Shown here: piece by piece, positions 33,823-38,761 of the stretch
Numbering within the stretch: the first letter of the stretch is position 1
Layout of the letters: every line of letters starts with the position of its first letter
Source of the DNA: an uncultured Bacteroidota bacterium
Lineage (GTDB): Bacteria; Bacteroidota; Bacteroidia; Chitinophagales; LD1
Reading direction: 5' to 3'
NCBI GenBank assembly: GCA_903917755.1
Contig: CAIXBT010000006.1
Span: 1 to 38,761, forward strand
Length of the DNA stretch: 38,761 bases
Notes under the pieces: model-generated
Database searches by the model: none
Seen by the model: the letters and a program-made list of their open reading frames with translations, nothing else
What the model was told of the DNA's origin: nothing
Translations under genes and position numbers: made by a program

Positions 33823-35094
33823 CTATCTGAGCACTTCGAGCCGTTGAGAATCTAGCCTTAAAAATACAAACAAAAGAATCGTAAATGCAAGCAGCGATGA
33901 CCCTCCATAACTAATGAAAGGCAGAGGTATGCCGATGACAGGTGCTACTCCGATGGCCATACCGACATTGATGAGAAAGTGAAAGAAAAGTATCGATACA
34001 ACACAATAGCCATATATGCGACTATACTTGGAGCGCTGTCGCTCGGATAGATACAGCAGCCGCATCAGCAGCCCCATAAATAATCCAATTATCACGACAC
34101 TGCCCGCGAAACCCCACTCTTCTCCTATAGAGCTGAAGATAAAATCGGTGCTTTGTTCCGGTACAAATTTGAGTTTGGTCTGTGTGCCCTGCAGGTAGCC
34201 CTTGCCAGTCAGTCCGCCCGATCCGATAGCAATGATAGACTGCTTGATATTCCAGTCTTTGCCTTTTTCCACTTCACGGCCCAGCAGTACATTGATACGA
34301 TCCCTTTGGTGAGACTTGAGGTGATCAAAAATAAAATTCACACCGGTCACATAGATACTTGAGACAAGCACGATACCCGTGATCAGATAGACCAATTGTC
34401 GCTTTTTATAATTGAAATAGATCAGTACGCCACCTATCACGGCGAAGATTATCCATAGGTACCAGAGTTTGGGCACCACCAATGCGATCACTGACAGAAA
34501 GATGACCGATGCTCCTATGATAAGAAAGTACGATTCCAATCCCTCTCTGAACAGCACCAATGCAAATACTACAAAGACGATGGCCGAACCCGCATCACCC
34601 TGTATCAATACGATCATCATGGGCAGTGCTATGATGGCAAACGCTTTCCATTTGTCACGCCATTTGCGAATGTCAACATTCAGCCCTGAGAGATATTTAG
34701 CTAGTGCCAGGCTGGTCGTAAATTTAGCCAGCTCGGATGGCTGCATCTGAAAGCCGCCTATCCTGATCCAGTTGCGCTGCCCTTTCACCATGGCCCCGAA
34801 GAACATCACACCGATAAGAAGCGGTATGAAAAATCCAAAGATGGGATAAGAGAAAGTGACAAAAAATTTGCCGTCGATAATCAGGATGATAGCACCGATC
34901 ACTAAGCAGCCCACTATCCACTGAAACTGTTTGCCCGTATTAACCGCAGTGCCGCTGCCGGCTGTATTGAATGGGCTTAAACCTTCGGTATAGACAGCAG
35001 AATATATCGTGGCCCAACCAATCAGTACCAAAACAATATAGATCAGCACCGTGAGCCAATCTATATTTCCTGTAAATTTCTGGTCGTTGCGCAT
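33823..35094 (-). CDS. rodA: Rod-shape peptidoglycan polymerase RodA
   Basis: A 423-residue SEDS-family glycosyltransferase with about ten membrane segments that polymerises lipid II during cell elongation. Signature parts are MQPSELAKFTTSLALAKYLS (about 135-155), the GDAGSAIVFVVFALVL helix, and the large extracytoplasmic loop DWNIKQSIIAIGSGGLTGKGYLQGTQ followed by FVPEQSTDFIFSSIGEEWGF, whose Asp in STDF is the catalytic residue in RodA homologues. The C-terminus has GIPLPFISYGGSSLLA. It starts 17 bases after the stop of mrdA and is certainly in one operon with it, as the SEDS enzyme and the class B penicillin-binding protein work as a complex. Confidence 0.93.
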   Translation of the reverse strand: MRNDQKFTGNIDWLTVLIYIVLVLIGWATIYSAVYTEGLSPFNTAGSGTAVNTGKQFQWIVGCLVIGAIILIIDGKFFVTFSYPIFGFFIPLLIGVMFFGAMVKGQRNWIRIGGFQMQPSELAKFTTSLALAKYLSGLNVDIRKWRDKWKAFAIIALPMMIVLIQGDAGSAIVFVVFALVLFREGLESYFLIIGASVIFLSVIALVVPKLWYLWIIFAVIGGVLIYFNYKKRQLVYLITGIVLVSSIYVTGVNFIFDHLKSHQRDRINVLLGREVEKGKDWNIKQSIIAIGSGGLTGKGYLQGTQTKLKFVPEQSTDFIFSSIGEEWGFAGSVVIIGLFMGLLMRLLYLSERQRSKYSRIYGYCVVSILFFHFLINVGMAIGVAPVIGIPLPFISYGGSSLLAFTILLFVFLRLDSQRLEVLR

Positions 35095-35111
35095 TTATTT
35101 CTTCTCGTCTA

Positions 35112-36986
35112 TTAATGTCCTGATGTTATTGCCATATTTTTTCCCTGCTGATATTTCTGTATCAGGTTTGTTTCTATCATTTTCTTCTGTTTGGCCAGTC
35201 TATTTTCAGCGACCGTATCATTCAGATATCGCTCCACCATGAGGCTGGCTATTGGGCAGCCATAGGTAGCACCAAAACCTGCATTTTCCACTATTACTGC
35301 GATCGCTATTTTGGGATGATCTTTCGGCGCGAAACCTGCGAAGACCGAGTGGTGATCTCCGTGACTGTTTTGTACTGTACCTGTCTTACCACAAAGGCTT
35401 ATCCCATTTATTTTGGATTCTATAGCGGTACCTGACTCTACTACCTGACGCAACCCTTCATTGACTGGTATATACCACTGAGGGTCTATCGTAGCGTTAT
35501 TTTTAGGAAGGGTGACCTTTATATTCTTTTTCGCATGCACTTCTTCCATATTCCTGACCAGATGGGGTTTGATATACCATCCCTGATTGGCGATAGCAGC
35601 ATACATATTGCATAACTGCAAAGGGGTAACGAGTATCTCGCCCTGCCCGATACCCAGTGATATGATGGTGGCAGAATGCCAGCCTTTTTCTCCATATATC
35701 TTGTTGAAATAATTTACTGATGGAATATTTCCTCTGGCCTCAGATGGTAGATCGATACAGAGTCTGCTTCCCAAACCGAAACTGCGGCAAAAGTCTGACC
35801 ATGTGCCATAGCTCTCCTGTATATTAGTGAATTTCGGGTTTTCGATGGCATTGCGGAAGGTCTGCCAGAAATATGGATTGCAGGATTGAGCCAATGCATA
35901 TTCGATATTTGTGGCCCAAGGGTGATGGTGCGAACACTTCAGGCTCATACCCGCGAAAGCATAAAAGCCATTGCAGGGCACCGTATATTGTTCACCCTGC
36001 GCCCTTTCATTGAGCGAAATGAGCCCAACCATGGGTTTAAAAGTAGAACCCGGCGAATAGGTAGCCATGGTAGCTCTGTTGAACAGTGGCTCAAGCGAAT
36101 CGAATACCAATTTTTTGAAATTTTCTCCGCGTATCGCACCGCAGAGCAGGTTGGGATCATAGCCCGGAGAGCTCACCATACAGAGGATCTCTCCAGTCTC
36201 CGGCTCTATCGCTATGATGCTACCTTTTTTGTTTTGCATCAGCTGCTCACCATACTCTTGCAGTTTGATGTCTATGCTGGTGTATAGATTATCTCCCGCT
36301 TTGGCTGCCGTATCATATTTCGCATCGGCGAAACTGCCCTGCTCACGGTTATGCACATCAACATAAATAAATTTCTTGCCCTGAGTGCCGCCCAACTCTT
36401 TCTCATAATATCTCTCCAGACCGCTCTTGCCGACATAGTCACCAGGTTTGTAATAGCCATTTGAATTCTTGATCTGGTTGTCGTCTACCTCACCTACATC
36501 ACCCAGTATCACGGCCGCACAATGGTGAGGATACTTGCGGATGGTACGCACCTGCCCGTCAAATCCCGTAAAGAGATACTGCGACTCCTGAAAACGCTGA
36601 TAATCTTCCAGCGAGACCTGCTTCATAAACACTGATGCCTTTCTGGTAGAGTAAGCACGGGCTTTGGCCATACGTGCAGAGTAGTCATCCATTGTGATCC
36701 TGAGCAGGCTGCATATCTTGGCTGAGTCTGCGGTTTTAGCAATATGTGGCGTAACCATGATGTCATAGATAGCTTCATTGTATACAATGAGCTCGCCTTT
36801 GCGATCATAGACCAGCCCACGTGTGGGATATATCTCCAACTCCTTGATAGCATTTTCAAATGCGATCCTGTCATACTTCTTTTCAAACAGCTGCAAATAC
36901 CCCAGCCTCAGCAGAAATACAGCAGCAAAAACCGCTATAATTATGCGCACGACATCGTATCTGTTTTTAAAGAGGTCTTTATTCAC
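35112..36986 (-). CDS. mrdA: Penicillin-binding protein 2 (peptidoglycan transpeptidase)
   Basis: 624 residues with one N-terminal membrane helix (about 12-30), a pedestal/dimerisation domain (about 50-230) and a transpeptidase domain holding the three active-site motifs: SPGSTFKPMVG with nucleophile Ser314 and Lys317, SCN at 368-370 (AQSCNPYFW) and KTGT at 534-537 (GKTGTVQNSHG). It cross-links peptidoglycan made by RodA during elongation. The start is GTG at 36986. In many Bacteroidota the genes mreB, mreC and mreD lie directly upstream; here the ars operon does instead, so the mrdA-rodA pair stands alone. Confidence 0.93.
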   Translation of the reverse strand: MNKDLFKNRYDVVRIIIAVFAAVFLLRLGYLQLFEKKYDRIAFENAIKELEIYPTRGLVYDRKGELIVYNEAIYDIMVTPHIAKTADSAKICSLLRITMDDYSARMAKARAYSTRKASVFMKQVSLEDYQRFQESQYLFTGFDGQVRTIRKYPHHCAAVILGDVGEVDDNQIKNSNGYYKPGDYVGKSGLERYYEKELGGTQGKKFIYVDVHNREQGSFADAKYDTAAKAGDNLYTSIDIKLQEYGEQLMQNKKGSIIAIEPETGEILCMVSSPGYDPNLLCGAIRGENFKKLVFDSLEPLFNRATMATYSPGSTFKPMVGLISLNERAQGEQYTVPCNGFYAFAGMSLKCSHHHPWATNIEYALAQSCNPYFWQTFRNAIENPKFTNIQESYGTWSDFCRSFGLGSRLCIDLPSEARGNIPSVNYFNKIYGEKGWHSATIISLGIGQGEILVTPLQLCNMYAAIANQGWYIKPHLVRNMEEVHAKKNIKVTLPKNNATIDPQWYIPVNEGLRQVVESGTAIESKINGISLCGKTGTVQNSHGDHHSVFAGFAPKDHPKIAIAVIVENAGFGATYGCPIASLMVERYLNDTVAENRLAKQKKMIETNLIQKYQQGKNMAITSGH

Positions 36987-37073
36987 GGGAGAAAAGGTGG
37001 AATGTATGCTTGCTAAATATCGCTCACAAAAATAATGGACTTAAGCGAATGTAGGCGATAGATCAATTCTTTA

Positions 37074-37466
37074 TTATAATATTTTTTGAAGCAGCTCCCT
37101 GACCTTTGATCCGATCAGATCCCTCACTTTTCTGAATTCAACTTCATCCATGTCTCGCGGATCAGGAATGTTCCAGTCCTCTCTGTTGCGGGCATTGACC
37201 ATAGGGCAGGCATCACCGCAACCCATCGTTATAGCATAGTCATATACTTCATTCGGTATTTCATCGAGCGATTTTGAGTCGTGTGTGCTCAGGTCATAGC
37301 CCAGCTCTCTCATGGCCGCTATTGCCTTTGGGTTGATGCGTCCCGATGGCCGTGAGCCTGCACTGTAGGCATTGACCCGGTCCCCACCGTGAATGATAGC
37401 AAAGGCCTGCGCCATCTGGCTGCGGTTGCTGTTTTCTATACAGACGAAAAGGATATTCTTTTTCAT
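37074..37466 (-). CDS. arsC: Arsenate reductase (low-molecular-weight phosphatase type)
   Basis: 130 residues of the thioredoxin-coupled arsenate reductase family, which turns arsenate into arsenite. The N-terminal loop VCIENSNRSQMAQAFA holds the P-loop Cys9-(x5)-Arg15-Ser, and MGCGDACPMV carries Cys83 and Cys87, the pair that takes the disulphide after reduction. The conserved acid loop is NIPDPRDMDE. Length is normal. It follows the channel gene by 30 bases and is the last gene of the ars operon here. Functional coupling to thioredoxin is family knowledge. Confidence 0.92.
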   Translation of the reverse strand: MKKNILFVCIENSNRSQMAQAFAIIHGGDRVNAYSAGSRPSGRINPKAIAAMRELGYDLSTHDSKSLDEIPNEVYDYAITMGCGDACPMVNARNREDWNIPDPRDMDEVEFRKVRDLIGSKVRELLQKIL

Positions 37467-37496
37467 ATAATTTAATTACAGCTACTTCATTGGCAG

Positions 37497-38162
37497 CTAA
37501 ACCACCTTTGTCGGTTTCGGGGCTTCTTCTTTCAGCATATGCCATATCAATACTGCAAAGGCCGCTCCCATGAAGGTCGAAGTAAGGTATATCCACTGAT
37601 GCTCATAGTGCCCCGATACGATAGCCGGAGCGAGCGAGCGGATCGGATTCATAGATGCTCCGCATACCGGCCCGGCAAACAAAGCCTCAACAGCCACCAT
37701 TGAGCCCACTGCTATCGCGGCAAACATCCCCTTTTCTTTTGCCCCTGTAGATACCTGCATCACGAGCAGCATCAAAAAGAAGGTCAGTAGAAATTCCAGT
37801 ATGAATGACTGCATATCTGATCCTGCCGGATAGGTACCACCGAGCAGTTTGTTTTCGGGAAAAAGAAAATGAAGTGTGGCGCTGGCCGCTATGGCACCGG
37901 CGGCCTGACTGAGTATATACGGGATGATCTCTTTGGTTTCAAAACGCTTTGCTATCCAGAAAGCCACTGTCACTGCGGGATTGACATGTGCACCCGATAC
38001 GTCACCGAAGGCAAATATGATACAGGTGACTATCGCGCCAAACACGATCGAGATACCAACGTGTGTGACAGTTCCCCCATACTGCTGATCAATGACGACG
38101 GCCCCTGTGCCGCAAAAGACCAGTGTAAATGTCCCTATGAACTCAGCCAGATATTTCTTCAT
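37497..38162 (-). CDS. Aquaporin/aquaglyceroporin, probable arsenite channel
   Basis: 221 residues with six membrane helices and the two half-helix loops of the major intrinsic protein family. The first loop is GAHVNPAVTVAFW (Asn61-Pro-Ala). The second reads GASMNPIRSLAPA (Asn172-Pro-Ile), where most family members have NPA; Arg175 of the selectivity filter follows. The DNA codon is ATC, so this is not a misread. The gene overlaps arsM by four bases (ATGA) and is followed by arsC, matching the AqpS-ArsC arrangement in which arsenite made by ArsC leaves down its gradient through the channel instead of an ArsB pump. Specificity for arsenite is inferred from this context. Confidence 0.88.
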   Translation of the reverse strand: MKKYLAEFIGTFTLVFCGTGAVVIDQQYGGTVTHVGISIVFGAIVTCIIFAFGDVSGAHVNPAVTVAFWIAKRFETKEIIPYILSQAAGAIAASATLHFLFPENKLLGGTYPAGSDMQSFILEFLLTFFLMLLVMQVSTGAKEKGMFAAIAVGSMVAVEALFAGPVCGASMNPIRSLAPAIVSGHYEHQWIYLTSTFMGAAFAVLIWHMLKEEAPKPTKVV

Positions 38163-38761
38163 GAGCAGCAGTTTGGTCCACAGCAGTCTTTTGGTTTCTC
38201 TCCGTAGACGGTTATACTATATATACCTTTGCCACTGCCTTTATATGTATCTATTACGTCCTGAGATACATAGTTCAGCAGGATATCATCCGGGACAATA
38301 ATAGGCTTTTCTTTTTGAATAGAGATATTGACGAATCCGGTATCGTGGATGAGTGCATGGTATTTACTTTTTTGGATCGCTCCGGCCACACAGCCTGCAT
38401 ATAGTTCAGCCTGTCCTTGGATCTCTGCAGGCAGCTCGCCCACCAGCACCACATCGCTGATGCTAAAGTGTCCTCCGGGTTTGAGCACTCGGTATATCTC
38501 TTTTATGGCTTGCTCTTTGTCGGGCACCAGATTGAGCACACAGTTGCTGACCACTACATCCACTGTATTGCCGCCCACAGGCAGTTTTTCTATATCGCCC
38601 TGACGGAATTCCACATTGTGAAAGCCAAGTTTGTCGGCATTTGCGCGGGCCTTTTCGATCATAGCCTCGGTGAAATCCACACCTATTACTTTTCCGGTTT
38701 CGCCGGTTTCATGGCGGGCTATGAAGCAGTCATTTCCTGCGCCGCTGCCGAGGTCGAGCAC
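38159..38761 (-). CDS. arsM: Arsenite S-adenosylmethionine methyltransferase (5' end outside window)
   Basis: The visible 200 codons begin inside the protein at VLDLGSGAGNDCFIA, the S-adenosylmethionine-binding motif, so the true start lies to the right. Other motifs are VIGVDFTEAMIEKA, VSNCVLNLVPDKE and ELYAGCVAGAI; the cysteines in SNC and AGC are two of the three arsenite-binding residues of ArsM (the third is in the missing N-terminus). The C-terminus ends KDCCGPNCCS, a cysteine-rich tail seen in several ArsM proteins. It methylates arsenite to mono- and dimethyl forms. Its TGA overlaps the aquaporin ATG, so the two are coupled. An ArsR regulator may lie beyond the edge. Confidence 0.9.
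   Translation of the reverse strand: MLDLGSGAGNDCFIARHETGETGKVIGVDFTEAMIEKARANADKLGFHNVEFRQGDIEKLPVGGNTVDVVVSNCVLNLVPDKEQAIKEIYRVLKPGGHFSISDVVLVGELPAEIQGQAELYAGCVAGAIQKSKYHALIHDTGFVNISIQKEKPIIVPDDILLNYVSQDVIDTYKGSGKGIYSITVYGEKPKDCCGPNCCS

Noticed and set aside
1-38761. tRNA, rRNA, riboswitch or CRISPR features
   Set aside because: None was recognised by reading; small structured RNAs cannot be excluded without a covariance-model scan.

Overview
The window comes from a member of the Bacteroidota, probably a Chitinophagia- or Sphingobacteriia-like lineage. This rests on gene content seen directly: two giant secreted proteins with type IX secretion (T9SS) C-terminal domains, a DUF3078-type outer-membrane protein, Bacteroidota-style rhomboid proteases, a Bacteroidota tyrosine recombinase, the order flippase-dut-rfaE2, and several promoter-like boxes fitting TAnnTTTG. 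I cannot place it to genus. No rRNA, tRNA or CRISPR array was seen, and no gene-free stretch exceeds about 300 bases.

Layout. (1) 1-1740: an AT-rich accessory patch with the N-terminal half of an integrase running off the left edge, a small uncharacterised gene, and an antitoxin next to a frameshifted ParE-type toxin. (2) 1769-10346: an AidB-like acyl-CoA dehydrogenase, an unusual BRCT/beta-propeller protein flanked by copies of the 3' end of a rhomboid gene, two tandem rhomboid proteases, then coaX, an outer-membrane protein gene and recX. (3) 10353-11742: a second AT-rich patch with a lipoprotein and an intact antitoxin/ParE pair. (4) 11838-15674: a stand-alone IcmF-type mutase domain, a secreted helical-repeat protein closed by a strong terminator, and a YHS-domain lipoprotein. 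(5) 15781-28049: two paralogous giant genes (1722 and 2326 codons) on the minus strand, built from 8 and 12 copies of a 300-bp coding repeat. They share a near-identical 31-bp upstream element and both start with TTG. (6) 28241-33717: an orphan OmpR-type response regulator, a secreted MORN-repeat protein, then a plus-strand run of flippase, dut, rfaE2 and a DUF3078 protein. (7) 33823-36986: the elongation pair mrdA-rodA. (8) 37074-38761: an arsenic detoxification operon (arsM, aquaglyceroporin, arsC), with arsM cut by the right edge.

How the genes work together. The two giant proteins are predicted to leave the cell through the T9SS, one carrying a type A-like and one a gliding-type (type B) sorting domain. 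The flippase, RfaE2, outer-membrane proteins, MrdA and RodA are envelope functions. The ars operon methylates arsenite, reduces arsenate and lets arsenite out through a channel. The least ordinary items are the BRCT/propeller fusion with its flanking duplication, the 300-bp register of the twin repeat genes with their common upstream element, the mutase lacking its B12 and GTPase domains, and the broken toxin beside an intact antitoxin.
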